From assembly GCF_014207745.1 (NCBI RefSeq), contig NZ_JACHJB010000002.1, positions 1,922,001-1,986,000 on the forward strand: a DNA stretch of 64,000 nucleotides. The letters are read 5' to 3'. The translations under genes were made by a program, and so were the position numbers. The DNA is from Nonomuraea muscovyensis (GTDB taxonomy: Bacteria; Actinomycetota; Actinomycetes; Streptosporangiales; Streptosporangiaceae). This document shows positions 33,053 to 41,552 of this stretch, in pieces. How positions within the stretch are numbered: position 1 is the first letter of the stretch; each line of letters opens with the position of its first letter. Below the pieces are notes generated by a model that was not told the origin of the DNA, searched no databases, and was given only the letters and a program-made list of their open reading frames with translations.

Positions 33053-34224
33053 GCGCCCGCTCCGGCCCCGTCGACGAGGGCGGCGAAGGCGGACTCGTGG
33101 GTGCGGCGACGCGCCCGGTCGTCGGCGTGGATCTGCCGCGCCACCTGGGCGATCGCGCGGCCGGGCGTCACCAGGTCGGTCCGGCTGGCCTCGGCCACCC
33201 GCGTCGTCCACTCCTGCGGCACCGCCGCCAGCCCGCCGAGCGCACCGGCGATCGCGCCGCCCATGGAGGCGATCGAGTCGGCGTCGCGCCCGTAGTTGAC
33301 CCCGCCCAGCACGGTGTCGCGGAAGTCGCCCTTGGCCACCACCAGGAACGCCAGCGCCAGCGGCAGCTCCTCGATGCTGTGCACCCGGCTCGGCCGCCGC
33401 GCGCCGAGCCCCTGGTCGCGGTAGGTGTCGGCGACCGTGTCGTACGGCCGCACGGCGGCGCGCAGCGCGGCGAACGAGCCGTCCCAGTGGCCGATGCCCT
33501 GCGCGGTCTCGCACACCGCCTCGATGGCGGCCCGGGTGCCGTCCTTGGCCAGCCGCAGGCAGGCGGCCACCACGGAGTCGACGGTGGCGTCCGGGCGCAT
33601 CGCCTCGGCCACGGCGGCGGCCATCACGCCGGCCGCCTCCCGCCCGTAGCTCGACTGGTGGGCGCCCGTCAGGTCGATCGCCTCGGCGTAGGCGGCGTCG
33701 GGGTCGGCGGCGTTCACGATGCCGACCGGCGCCACGTACATGGCGGCGCCGCAGTTGACGATGTTGCCGACCCCGGCCTCACGCGGGTCCACGTGCCCGT
33801 AGTGCAGGCGTGCAACGATCCATTTCTCGGCCAGGAAGATCCGTTGCAGCGGCAGCGCCTCCGCCTCCAGCTCGGGGATCCACCGCCGCTCCCCCATCAG
33901 CTCCGGCACGAGGTGCTCGGCCATCGCGTACGCCCCGAGGTGCCCGCGCACCTTCTCGTACACGCGGATCAGGGCGTGCGTCATCAGGGTGTCGTCGGTG
34001 ATGTGCCCGTCGCCCTTGTGGTACGGCGCGATGGGGCGGGCGTTGCGCCAGTCCTCGTTGTACGGCGGCACGATCCCCTCGACGGGCCCGCCGTACCTGT
34101 CCACGATCTGCTCGGGGGTCCAGCCCTCGGTGGCGCCGCCCAGCGCGTCTCCGACCGCCGCCCCCGCGACGCAGCCCACGGCCTTGTCGGTCAGCAGGTC
34201 GGAAGGCTGGTCTGCGAGCGTCAT
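33049..34224 (-). CDS. ADP-ribosylglycohydrolase-family protein C
   Basis: The 391-residue protein has canonical ARH/DraG motifs: GCVAGAAVGDALGGATEGW, the metal motif HITDDTLM (TDDT at 76-79) and YGRDADSIASMGGAIAGALGG (GRDADS at 312-317). It should therefore bind the binuclear magnesium site and be catalytically able. It overlaps its neighbours on both sides by four bases. Whether the substrate is an ADP-ribosylated protein or a small riboside is open; operon context with a sugar ABC transporter favours a small imported molecule. Confidence 0.88.
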   Translation of the reverse strand: MTLADQPSDLLTDKAVGCVAGAAVGDALGGATEGWTPEQIVDRYGGPVEGIVPPYNEDWRNARPIAPYHKGDGHITDDTLMTHALIRVYEKVRGHLGAYAMAEHLVPELMGERRWIPELEAEALPLQRIFLAEKWIVARLHYGHVDPREAGVGNIVNCGAAMYVAPVGIVNAADPDAAYAEAIDLTGAHQSSYGREAAGVMAAAVAEAMRPDATVDSVVAACLRLAKDGTRAAIEAVCETAQGIGHWDGSFAALRAAVRPYDTVADTYRDQGLGARRPSRVHSIEELPLALAFLVVAKGDFRDTVLGGVNYGRDADSIASMGGAIAGALGGLAAVPQEWTTRVAEASRTDLVTPGRAIAQVARQIHADDRARRRTHESAFAALVDGAGAGA

Positions 34225-35219
34225 GCGAGTTCCTCCGTCAGTGTCGGGGTCAGTGCCGGTATCAGTGGTGCGGTGAGTGCGATGAGGTCCTGGCCCGCCA
34301 GGTGCGGCAGGCAGCACCCGGCGAGCGTGCGGGCCGTGCTGATCCATCCTTCCGCAATCGAGGCGAGTCCGCCGCAGGCGCCCGTGAGCGCTCCGGTGAG
34401 CGCGGGCGCCGAGTCGGCGAGCAGCGCCAGGCAGGCCGCGGCGGGCACGGCGGCGGCGAGCGAGCCGCCGGCCGCCTCGGTGAGCGCCAGCGCCACCGGC
34501 ACCGTCTGCGCCGCGCCGACCGCGTAGCTGTAGACGTGGTCGAGCAGCGCGGCGTCGAGCGCGGGCACCGCGGCGAACGGGTCTGCGGCGGCGCGGGCCA
34601 CGTCGAGCGCGAGGCGGGCGTTGTGCCCGATCGCGGTGTCGGCGGGCAGCACGTCCAACGCCGCCCGCACCGCCGCGGTCGCCGAGCCGGACGCGACCGC
34701 CTCGGCCACCGCCCGGGCCATGGCCTGGGCGCCGAGGACGCCGTCGCCGGAGTTCGTGACCTGGGCGTCCTCGGTGGGGTCCCGGCCGAGCGCGCCGAAG
34801 GCGACGGCCCGCACGGCGGCGGCGTCGTCGAAGTGGTGCGGGTTGTCGTGGCCGCTGGCGGGCGGCTCGACGCCCCGGGCCAGGTTGCCGAGCGCGGTGG
34901 TCACCGAGACGCGGGCCCGCACGCCGTCGCCGAGTTCCCTGAACGCCTCGGCCCGCGGCCGGTCGATGGTGAGCGCCGTCCAGGCCAGCCACTCGGCGTC
35001 GTCGGACGGCCCGAGGGCGAGCGGGGCGACGGGCTGGTTGAGCGCGAACGGCACCGGCAGCGTGGTGACCCGGTGTTCCTCGGCGAAGGCGTCGAGCTCA
35101 CGGTGGAGCCGCCTGCTCCACGGGGCGTGCAGGGCGGCGCGGTGCCTGGCGGCCGGCCAGCCGGCGGCGTCGCCCACGGCGAGGCCGACGAAGGCCCCCT
35201 GGATTCTGTCCCCCGACAT
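34221..35219 (-). CDS. ADP-ribosylglycohydrolase-family protein B, degenerate metal site
   Basis: The 332-residue protein keeps the N-terminal ARH start (GAFVGLAVGDAAGWPA) and overall helical pattern, but the first metal motif is SDDAEW (72-77) and the second, normally GxDxDT/S, is reduced to LLADSAPALTGALTG (about 266-280), losing its paired aspartates. It could be a pseudoenzyme subunit or a family member with altered metal use. It starts seven bases after protein A and overlaps protein C (ATGA). Retention in a tightly packed operon argues that it is functional in some way. Confidence 0.75.
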   Translation of the reverse strand: MSGDRIQGAFVGLAVGDAAGWPAARHRAALHAPWSRRLHRELDAFAEEHRVTTLPVPFALNQPVAPLALGPSDDAEWLAWTALTIDRPRAEAFRELGDGVRARVSVTTALGNLARGVEPPASGHDNPHHFDDAAAVRAVAFGALGRDPTEDAQVTNSGDGVLGAQAMARAVAEAVASGSATAAVRAALDVLPADTAIGHNARLALDVARAAADPFAAVPALDAALLDHVYSYAVGAAQTVPVALALTEAAGGSLAAAVPAAACLALLADSAPALTGALTGACGGLASIAEGWISTARTLAGCCLPHLAGQDLIALTAPLIPALTPTLTEELA

Positions 35220-35226
35220 GCGTCTC

Positions 35227-36318
35227 CTACAGTCCTTCGGGCGGACCGCCCGCGCGGCCCCGGGACGGCTCCGTCACCAGGTCCTCGCGCACCGGGTCTC
35301 CGCGTTGCACCAGGGCGGACAGCTCGTCCGCCACGTCCAGCACGTGCCTTCCGGCCACGACCGGCAGGCAGGCGCCCGCGACCGGGCCGATCCGCGCGGC
35401 CCACCGCGCGGGCACGCCGCTCTCTCCCTGTCCCGCCCCGGCCACGGCACCGGCGATGGCGCCGATGGTGTCGGCGTCGCGGCCCAGGCTCACGGCGAAC
35501 GTCACGGACGCCTCCACCTCTCCCCCGCCCACCAGGTACGCGGCCAGCGCCAGCGCCACGGCCTCGGGGGCCAGATCGGTCCACGGGTAGTGCGGGACCA
35601 CGACGGCCTCGTGCAGCGCCGCCACGAGCGCCGCCTCGCCGGAGGCGTCTCCCACAGTGCCGGCCGCAGTGCCGGCCTCAGTGCCGGCCTCGGTGCCGGC
35701 CTCGACGGCGGCGCGGGCGCGGACGAGGGCGCGGGAGGTCCAGGAGTCGGCCGGGACGACCGACAGGGCGGCCCGCACCACCTCGTCCGGCGGCAGCCCC
35801 GCCATGGCGGCGGCCACGGCGCCGGCGACGGCCCGCCCGCCGAGCACTCCCTCACCGGAGTGGCTCACCTGACCGTCCTGCTCGGCGAGCCGGGCCGCCT
35901 CGGCCGGGTCGCCGGGGCAGAACACCCCGTACGGCGCGGCCCGCATGGCCAGCCCGTCGGACCAGCCGTGCTGGTGCACCAGCCCGGTCAGCGGGGGCTC
36001 CAGCCCGCGGCGCAGCGCCTCCACCGTGCCCAGCTCGGAGAACCCCGCCCCCTTCATCGGCCCGGTCACCCGGGGGATGACCTCGGCCCGGTAGGCGGCG
36101 GCCACGTCGGCCGGGGTGAGCCCGTGCCCGTGCCGCGTCAGCAGCGACGCGGCGAAGATCGCGTACTCGGTGTCGTCCGTGCCGCCGCGCTCGATCTCGG
36201 TGAGCCGCCCCCAGCGCCGCCGGATCTCGGCCGGCGTGAGGTTCTCCGCGGGCGCCCCGAGGGCGTCGCCGGCCGCCAGGCCGAGCAGACACCCCCGGGC
36301 CCTGTCTCGATGCGTCAC
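35227..36318 (-). CDS. ADP-ribosylglycohydrolase-family protein A
   Basis: The 363-residue protein has GCLLGLAAGDALGAPAENL, TDDT at 47-50 (GGTDDTEYAIFA) and GRDADTIGAIAGAVAGAG (279-284), the full set of ARH metal-binding motifs. A surface insertion EAGTEAGTEAGTAAGT is encoded by four 12-bp repeats. Start GTG 36318 overlaps the stop of the binding-protein gene (GTGA), tying the enzyme to the transporter. It is the first of four family members in the operon and is expected to be active on a ribosyl bond. Confidence 0.87.
   Translation of the reverse strand: MTHRDRARGCLLGLAAGDALGAPAENLTPAEIRRRWGRLTEIERGGTDDTEYAIFAASLLTRHGHGLTPADVAAAYRAEVIPRVTGPMKGAGFSELGTVEALRRGLEPPLTGLVHQHGWSDGLAMRAAPYGVFCPGDPAEAARLAEQDGQVSHSGEGVLGGRAVAGAVAAAMAGLPPDEVVRAALSVVPADSWTSRALVRARAAVEAGTEAGTEAGTAAGTVGDASGEAALVAALHEAVVVPHYPWTDLAPEAVALALAAYLVGGGEVEASVTFAVSLGRDADTIGAIAGAVAGAGQGESGVPARWAARIGPVAGACLPVVAGRHVLDVADELSALVQRGDPVREDLVTEPSRGRAGGPPEGL
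35656..35703. repeat. Four 12-bp tandem repeats in glycohydrolase A
   Basis: Units of the pattern RGTGCCGGCCKC (35656-35667, 35668-35679, 35680-35691, 35692-35703) encode the EAGT/AAGT insertion. The repeats are in frame and likely vary in number between strains. Confidence 0.85.
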
Positions 36319-37622
36319 CGCTGGTACCGCTCCAGCACCTGGTTGCCGTCCTCGACGAGCCGCTTGGCCGCCTCGTCGATGGTGATCTTGTTGGCGTAGT
36401 ACTCCTGCAGCACCGGCGTGGCCACCTTGCTCTTCCACTCGTCGAACCCGTTCACCTTGAGGAACGGCGCCACGACGAGGTCCTTAGCGGAGGCGGTGGC
36501 GACGTCCCAGCCGTCCTCCTTGGTGGTGATGGACGGGTCGGCGGCCGCCTTGACGGAGGTGGGCAGCAGCCAGTCGCCCTTGGCGAGCTTGGCCTGGTTG
36601 GGGCCGTTGAGGAAGAACGAGATGAACTTCATCGCCTCGTCCGGGTGCTTGCTGTCCTGCGCGATCGACAGGGTCTGGGAGACCGCGCCCTGCTGGGTGG
36701 TGGTGCCCTTCAGCGGCGGCAGCGTCACCCACTCGAACCCGTCGGGCGCCTGCTCGGCGACCTGCTGGCGCAGGTAGACGCCGGCGGGCAGCATGGCGAA
36801 CTTGCCCTTGTAGAAGGCCGGCAGCGGGTCGGCGGTGCCCTGGCCGAGCGCGGCCGGGTCGGCCGACTTGTCCTTGTGGAGCTGGTCGTGAATGCGCTGC
36901 AGGACCTCCTTCTCCTCGGGCCCGACCTTGACCGTGGTCTTGCCCTCGGCCGTCTGGAAGAACGTGCCGCCGAAGTTGAGTGCCAGGTTGAGCGTCTTGT
37001 TGACCGGCGACTTCATCGGCCAGGCGACGCCGAACGTGCCGTCCTTCGTCATCTTCTTGGCCGCCTCGGAGAACTCGTCCCACGTCCACGGCTGGCCGGG
37101 GGTGGGCACGCGCACGCCGGCCGCGTCGAGCAGCTTCTTGTTGGCGATGATGACCTGCGACTCCTGCAGGAACGGCACGCCGTACACGCCCTGCTTGCCC
37201 TTGCCGTCGTCGAAGGTGACGGTGTCCCAGGCGGGCTGCGGGATGTCGGCCTTGAGGTCGGCGGGCAGCTTGTCCGACAGGTCCAGCAGGTAGCCGTCGG
37301 CGGCGAACCCGGCCAGCGCCGGCGAGTCGTTGTGGATCACGTCCGGGGCGCTGCCGCCCGCGAACTGGGTGACGAGCTGGTCGTTGACGTTGTCCCAGCT
37401 CCCCTGGACATAGGTGACCTGGATGCCGGGGTTGGCCTTGTTCCACTCCTCGACGAGTTGCTTGTTGGCGGCGAGGGACTCCTTCTGCCAGGCCAGGCTG
37501 AGGAAGTTGAGCTTGACGGGTTCGCCGGGCTTGGCCGCCTCGTCGCCGCCGCCTCCACCGCTGCCGCATGCGGCAGCCAGCGCGACGATCGCGGCCGCCG
37601 CCAGAGCGGACTTCATTCGCAT
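36315..37622 (-). CDS. Lipoprotein sugar-binding protein of an ABC transporter
   Basis: The 435-residue family 1 extracellular binding protein has a lipoprotein signal (MRMKSALAAAAIVALAAAC, lipobox Cys19, then a Gly-rich linker) and typical SBP_bac_1 features such as WNKANPGIQVTYVQGSWDNV, YLLDLSDKLPADL, GVPFLQESQVIIANKKLLDA and ALGQGTADPLPAFYKGKFAM. GGAGG stands five bases before ATG 37622. It delivers its ligand to the two permeases encoded just upstream. The stop overlaps glycohydrolase A. Class context is carbohydrate or nucleoside-like ligand; no ATPase is in the operon, so a shared MsiK-type ATPase is likely. Confidence 0.92.
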   Translation of the reverse strand: MRMKSALAAAAIVALAAACGSGGGGGDEAAKPGEPVKLNFLSLAWQKESLAANKQLVEEWNKANPGIQVTYVQGSWDNVNDQLVTQFAGGSAPDVIHNDSPALAGFAADGYLLDLSDKLPADLKADIPQPAWDTVTFDDGKGKQGVYGVPFLQESQVIIANKKLLDAAGVRVPTPGQPWTWDEFSEAAKKMTKDGTFGVAWPMKSPVNKTLNLALNFGGTFFQTAEGKTTVKVGPEEKEVLQRIHDQLHKDKSADPAALGQGTADPLPAFYKGKFAMLPAGVYLRQQVAEQAPDGFEWVTLPPLKGTTTQQGAVSQTLSIAQDSKHPDEAMKFISFFLNGPNQAKLAKGDWLLPTSVKAAADPSITTKEDGWDVATASAKDLVVAPFLKVNGFDEWKSKVATPVLQEYYANKITIDEAAKRLVEDGNQVLERYQR

Positions 37623-37631
37623 ATGTGCCTC

Positions 37632-38474
37632 CTAGCCCTTCACGGCGCCGGCCATCAGGCCGGACTTCAGGCGCCGCTGGATGATTGCGAAAAAGATCAG
37701 GCTGGGGATCGTGGCCATGAGGGACGCCGCCGCCAGCGGGCCGAGCCGGGCGACCCCCTCCGGGCCGACGAACCTGGCCAGGGTGAGCGGGAGCGTCATC
37801 ACGTCCGGGTCCTGCAGGATCACCAGCGCGAAGAGGAACTCGTTCCACGACGAGATGAACGCGAACAGCAGCGTCGCCACCACGCCCGGCGCGAGCAGGG
37901 GCGCGACCACGCTGGTGATCGAGCGCAGCCGGGTCGCGCCGTCCACGGCCGCCGCCTCCTCCAGTTCGGGCGGCACCGCGCGCACGTACCCCTGGAGCAT
38001 CCACAGCGCGAACGGCAGCGTGAACGTCACGTGCACGATGACCAGGCCGGGCAGCGTGTTCACCAGGTCCATGTCCCGCAGGATCATGAACAGCGGGATG
38101 ATGATGAGGATGAACGGGAACACCTGGCTGACCAGCACCCAGCCGATCGCGATCCGGTTGACCAGGCTGCGGTAGCGGGCCATCGCGTACGCGGCGGGCA
38201 GCGCGATCACCACGGTGATGACGCTGGCGAGCAGCGCCACGACGAGGCTGCGGGTGGCGGCGCCCACCAGGTCCTGCTCGCCGAACGCGTCGGCGAAGTT
38301 GGCCAGGGTCGGCTCGCGCGGGATCCACGTGGGGTCGGCCTGCGCCATCTCCTGCGGCGTCTTCAGCGCCGTGGACAGCAGCCACACCAGCGGGAAGGCC
38401 AGGAAGACGATGTAGGCGGCCAGCGCGAGGTACTGCGGCGCGCGCCGCACCCCGCCCGCTTTCTTGCCGTTCAT
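37632..38474 (-). CDS. ABC transporter permease, MalG type
   Basis: The 280-residue inner-membrane protein has six transmembrane segments and the EAA loop EEAAAVDGATRLRSITSVVAPLLAPG that contacts the ATPase. It ends with the FFAIIQRRLKSGLMAGAVKG motif characteristic of carbohydrate MalG-like permeases. ATG 38474 overlaps the stop of the partner permease (ATGA), and ten bases separate it from the binding protein gene. Confidence 0.93.
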   Translation of the reverse strand: MNGKKAGGVRRAPQYLALAAYIVFLAFPLVWLLSTALKTPQEMAQADPTWIPREPTLANFADAFGEQDLVGAATRSLVVALLASVITVVIALPAAYAMARYRSLVNRIAIGWVLVSQVFPFILIIIPLFMILRDMDLVNTLPGLVIVHVTFTLPFALWMLQGYVRAVPPELEEAAAVDGATRLRSITSVVAPLLAPGVVATLLFAFISSWNEFLFALVILQDPDVMTLPLTLARFVGPEGVARLGPLAAASLMATIPSLIFFAIIQRRLKSGLMAGAVKG

Positions 38475-39385
38475 CTCGTCTCCCTCATCTGCCGCCACAG
38501 GTACAGGCCGAGGACCGTCAGCACGACGATCGCCATGGCCAGGCCGAGCATCGAGGCGTAGCCGGCGTAGCGGTAGCGGAACGCCTCCTCGTACGCGAAC
38601 AGCATGGGCAGCCTCGTCCGGCCGCCCGGCCCGCCCTGGGTGAGCACGTAGACCAGGCCGAACTGGTTGAAGTTCCACACGAAGTCGAGCGAGGTGATCG
38701 CCACGATGACGGGCTTGAGCTGCGGCAGCGTGATGTTCCAGAACCTGCGCCAGCGGCCGGCCCCGTCGACCTCGACGGCCTCGTACAGCTCTCTCGGGAC
38801 GCCCTGCAGGCCGGCCAGCAGCACGACCGTCGTCTGCGGCATGCCGGTCCAGACGCCGACCACGATGATGGCGGGCAGCGCGAGCGAGAAGTCGGCGAGC
38901 CAGTTGATGTCGGTCCCGAGCAGGCTGTTCAGGATGCCAGCGTCGGGGTGGTAGACGAGCTTCCACATCAGTCCGATGACCACGGGCGGCATCGCCCACG
39001 GCACCACCGCCAGCACCCTGGCCACGCCCCGGAAGCGGAGGTTCTCGTTGAGCAGCAGCGCCAGGCCGAGCGCGGCGAGGAACTGCAGGACGGTCACGGA
39101 GACCGACCAGATGATCCCGATCCGGAAGGAGGACCAGAAGTCGTCGTCGCCCATGAGCTGGACGAAGTTCTCCAGGCCGACGAAGGTCGTCTCGTGGTTG
39201 CGGGTGTTCTTGGCGTCGGTGAACGCCAGCCCGATCCCGTACAGCAGCGGGCCGACGCTGAAGAGCACGACGGGCACGAGGGCGGGCAGCATGAGCAGCC
39301 ACATCTCGCGGGACCGCCGCGAGCGGCGGGCGCGCCGCACGTGCCTGGCGGGAGGCGCGGGTGGTTTGGTCACGGTGGCCGTCAT
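38471..39385 (-). CDS. ABC transporter permease, MalF type
   Basis: The 304-residue protein has a basic N-terminus, six transmembrane segments and the EAA loop YEAVEVDGAGRWRRFWNITLPQLKPV. Sequence such as LLMLPALVPVVLFSVGPLLYG and FNQFGLVYVLTQGGPGGRTRLP is typical of family 1 sugar permeases. Start ATG 39385 overlaps the LacI gene stop and its own stop overlaps the second permease, so the transporter is produced in a fixed ratio. Confidence 0.93.
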   Translation of the reverse strand: MTATVTKPPAPPARHVRRARRSRRSREMWLLMLPALVPVVLFSVGPLLYGIGLAFTDAKNTRNHETTFVGLENFVQLMGDDDFWSSFRIGIIWSVSVTVLQFLAALGLALLLNENLRFRGVARVLAVVPWAMPPVVIGLMWKLVYHPDAGILNSLLGTDINWLADFSLALPAIIVVGVWTGMPQTTVVLLAGLQGVPRELYEAVEVDGAGRWRRFWNITLPQLKPVIVAITSLDFVWNFNQFGLVYVLTQGGPGGRTRLPMLFAYEEAFRYRYAGYASMLGLAMAIVVLTVLGLYLWRQMRETR

Positions 39386-40440
39386 GCCGCACCTCCCCCC
39401 GCGCCGAGCCGGTCGGCGTCGCCGGACGGCGGCGCCTGCTCGCCGGCGGTGGAGGCGCGCACCACGAGCCGCGGCGGCACGGTGACCAGGCGAGGCGTGA
39501 CGTCGCCGTCCTGCAGCCGGTCCAGCAGCAGCTCGGCGGCGGTCCGGCCACGCTCGGCCGAACCGAGGGAGACGCTGGTGAGCGACGGCCAGGACGCCGC
39601 GGCCAGGTCGGTGTCGTCCATGCCGACCACCGCCACGTCCTGCGGCACCCGCCGCCCGGCGGCCCGCAGCACGTCCAGCGCGCCGAGCGCGATCAGGTCG
39701 TTGGCGCACATGAGCGCGTCGATGTCGGGCCGCCTGTCGAGCAGGGCGGCCACCGCGCGGCGGCCGTCCGCCCGGTAGAAGTCGCCGATCTCCACCAGCT
39801 CCTCGTCGTACGGCAGGCCGAGCGCCTCCAGCGCCTCCCGGTAACCGGCGCCGCGGGCCGCGCCGGGGACGGTGTCGGGCGGGCCGTTGACCAGCCCGAC
39901 GCGCCGCCTGCCGAGCGTGTGGAGGTGGTCGAGGGCCAGCCGGACGCCGGTGCGCGAGTCGGCGCGCACGTTGTCGACCGGGGTGCCCTCCGGCACCGAG
40001 CCGATGACGACGACGGGCGCCCGGGCGCCGGCGAGCATCCGCAGGTGCGCCTCGGTGACCCGCAGCGGCACCATGATCAGCCCGTCCACGTAGCGCTCGC
40101 CGAGGCTGTGCAGCACGTCGATCTCGTCGGCGACGTCCGCGCCGGTGGAATGCAGGACGAGCCGGTAGCCGGCCGCCTTGAGCACGGGCTGGATCTCGCG
40201 CAGCATGGCCAGGTAGGCCGGGTTGCCGACGTCCGCCATCGCGAACGCGACCTGGTGGGTGCGGCTCGACTTGAGCGAGCGGGCCACGGCGTTGCGCACG
40301 TAGCCGAGCTCCTCGGCCGCGGCCATCACCTTGCTCACGGTGTCCTGCCTGGTCGGCAGGCCGTTCAGCACCCGCGAGACCGAGGCGATGGAGACACCCG
40401 CTCGCTGCGCGATCGTGGTGATCGTGGGTCCCTGGGCCAA
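39382..40440 (-). CDS. LacI-family regulator of the riboside/ADP-ribosylglycohydrolase operon
   Basis: The 352-residue protein has a LacI HTH (ITTIAQRAGVSIASVSRVLN, near residues 6-25) and a sugar-binding sensor domain with VAFAMADVGNPAYLAMLREI, CANDLIALGALDVLRAAG and VVGMDDTDLAAASWPSLTSV. TTG 40440 is chosen as start because GGAAGGAAAG precedes it; a longer frame to 40518 would include the operators. It is the first gene of the nine-gene operon and has two perfect-core LacI operators directly upstream, so it should be autoregulated and induced by the transported compound or a product. Confidence 0.88.
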   Translation of the reverse strand: MAQGPTITTIAQRAGVSIASVSRVLNGLPTRQDTVSKVMAAAEELGYVRNAVARSLKSSRTHQVAFAMADVGNPAYLAMLREIQPVLKAAGYRLVLHSTGADVADEIDVLHSLGERYVDGLIMVPLRVTEAHLRMLAGARAPVVVIGSVPEGTPVDNVRADSRTGVRLALDHLHTLGRRRVGLVNGPPDTVPGAARGAGYREALEALGLPYDEELVEIGDFYRADGRRAVAALLDRRPDIDALMCANDLIALGALDVLRAAGRRVPQDVAVVGMDDTDLAAASWPSLTSVSLGSAERGRTAAELLLDRLQDGDVTPRLVTVPPRLVVRASTAGEQAPPSGDADRLGAGGGAA

Positions 40441-40459
40441 GGCTTTCCTTCCGCCAAGG

Positions 40460-40474
40460 CAAACGTTTCGCCCT
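40460..40474. promoter_or_regulatory. LacI-type operator (GGCAAACGTTTCGCC)
   Basis: Core AAACGTTT palindrome at 40463-40470, 20 bases upstream of the LacI gene start. With the second site centred about 22 bases further up it forms a two-turn tandem arrangement. Confidence 0.7.
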
Positions 40475-40483
40475 TGCTTCTGT

Positions 40484-40495
40484 AAACGTTTACCG
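40484..40495. promoter_or_regulatory. LacI-type operator (GTAAACGTTTAC)
   Basis: A perfect 12-bp palindrome with the central CG of LacI operators. A TTGACC box on the minus strand at 40535-40530 may be the -35 element of the operon promoter. Confidence 0.75.
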
Positions 40496-40577
40496 CGTGG
40501 GGCACATGAAACACTCACGTAACTCCCAGGGTCAAGTCACGATCACATAACGCCAGGTCAGCGACTTGTCCGGCAAA

Positions 40578-41480
40578 CTACATCGTTCCCGTCGACGCCG
40601 CACGGGCGGCCAGCAGGTCGAGGACGAGCGCCAGCGGGGGCCACTGCGCCCGGCCGCGCCGGACGACGGCGTACGAGCGCAACCTCACCTCCGGGGCGGC
40701 CAGCGGCAGGAGGCGGATCCCGGGCAGGGTGGGCTGGTCCGTCGGCAACAGCCCGACGCCGAGCCCGGCGACGATGAGGTCCTGCACCAGTTCGAGGCTG
40801 TCGGCCCGATGGGCGATCCGCGGCTCGAAGCCGGCCATCGAGGCGATGGTGCGCACGACGTGCTCGTCGGCGGTGCTGCGGGAGTTCGCGATCCAGTCAT
40901 GGTCGCGGAAGATCGCGAAGACCGCGGGGGCGTCGTCACGCGCCGCCGGCACCGTGCGCGGCACCGCGAGGCTCCAGCCCGTCGACCACAGCGGCCTCGA
41001 CTCGACGGCCGGGTCTCCGGCGGCGGGGGCGAGGTTGTAGTCGTAGGTCAGGGCGAGGTCGACGTCGTCCGAGGCGAGCAGCGCCAGCGACTCCATGGGC
41101 TCGTGCTCGTAGATGTGCAACCGCACCTTCGGGTGCCCGGCCGCCAGGTCCGCCGCGACCGGCAGCAACGAGCGGCGCACGGCCGAGGCGAACCCGGCGA
41201 CCCGCAGGGTGCCGGCCGGTTCGGCCTCCGGGTCCAGGTCCAGCCGGGCGGCCTCCACCGCGGCGAGAATCGTCACGGCGTGCTGCGCCAGGCGCCGGCC
41301 GGCGGGCGTCAGCCGGACCCGCCGGCCGTCCGGCTCGACCAGGGCCGTGCCCGCCTCCCGGGCCAGCGCGGCGATCTGCTGCGACACCGTCGACGTGGTG
41401 GTCCCCAGCTCGTCGGCGACCTCGCGCATCGACCCGAGCCGGGAGAGCTGCAGCAGCATCTGCAGACGGCGGACATCCAT
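40578..41480 (-). CDS. LysR-family transcriptional regulator
   Basis: The 300-residue protein has a LysR winged HTH (MDVRRLQMLLQLSRLGSM, ELGTTTSTVSQQIAALAREAG) and a substrate-binding domain (LRVAGFASAVRRSLLPVAAD, LIVAGLGVGLLPTDQP). It is divergent from an EamA exporter gene coupled to a GH35 hydrolase. The 15-bp inverted repeat overlapping its start codon is a good LysR box, suggesting autorepression and control of the exporter. A CATAAT hexamer six bases before ATG 41480 indicates a leaderless message. Confidence 0.9.
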   Translation of the reverse strand: MDVRRLQMLLQLSRLGSMREVADELGTTTSTVSQQIAALAREAGTALVEPDGRRVRLTPAGRRLAQHAVTILAAVEAARLDLDPEAEPAGTLRVAGFASAVRRSLLPVAADLAAGHPKVRLHIYEHEPMESLALLASDDVDLALTYDYNLAPAAGDPAVESRPLWSTGWSLAVPRTVPAARDDAPAVFAIFRDHDWIANSRSTADEHVVRTIASMAGFEPRIAHRADSLELVQDLIVAGLGVGLLPTDQPTLPGIRLLPLAAPEVRLRSYAVVRRGRAQWPPLALVLDLLAARAASTGTM

Positions 41481-41494
41481 TCATGAATTATGAA
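41480..41494. promoter_or_regulatory. LysR-box-like inverted repeat TTCAT-GAATT-ATGAA
   Basis: Perfect five-base arms around a five-base spacer, touching the LysR start codon and lying 59 bases before the EamA start. The T-rich/A-rich dyad fits the T-N11-A class of LysR sites. Confidence 0.55.
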
Positions 41495-41552
41495 CGGTAC
41501 GTCAAGTATTCTCACGTGGACACGAATGATTCGGGTCCCGTCTACTGGAGCG

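Noticed and set aside
35656..35703. Possible CRISPR or regulatory repeats
   Set aside because: In-frame 12-bp coding repeats within a glycohydrolase gene.
31724..36318. Recent tandem duplication of one ADP-ribosylglycohydrolase gene
   Set aside because: The four proteins differ in length (332-442), in both metal motifs and in N-terminal regions, so they are not recent copies.
36484..38385. 633-codon minus-strand frame
   Set aside because: Out-of-frame reading of the binding-protein and MalG permease genes, which are clear in their own frames.
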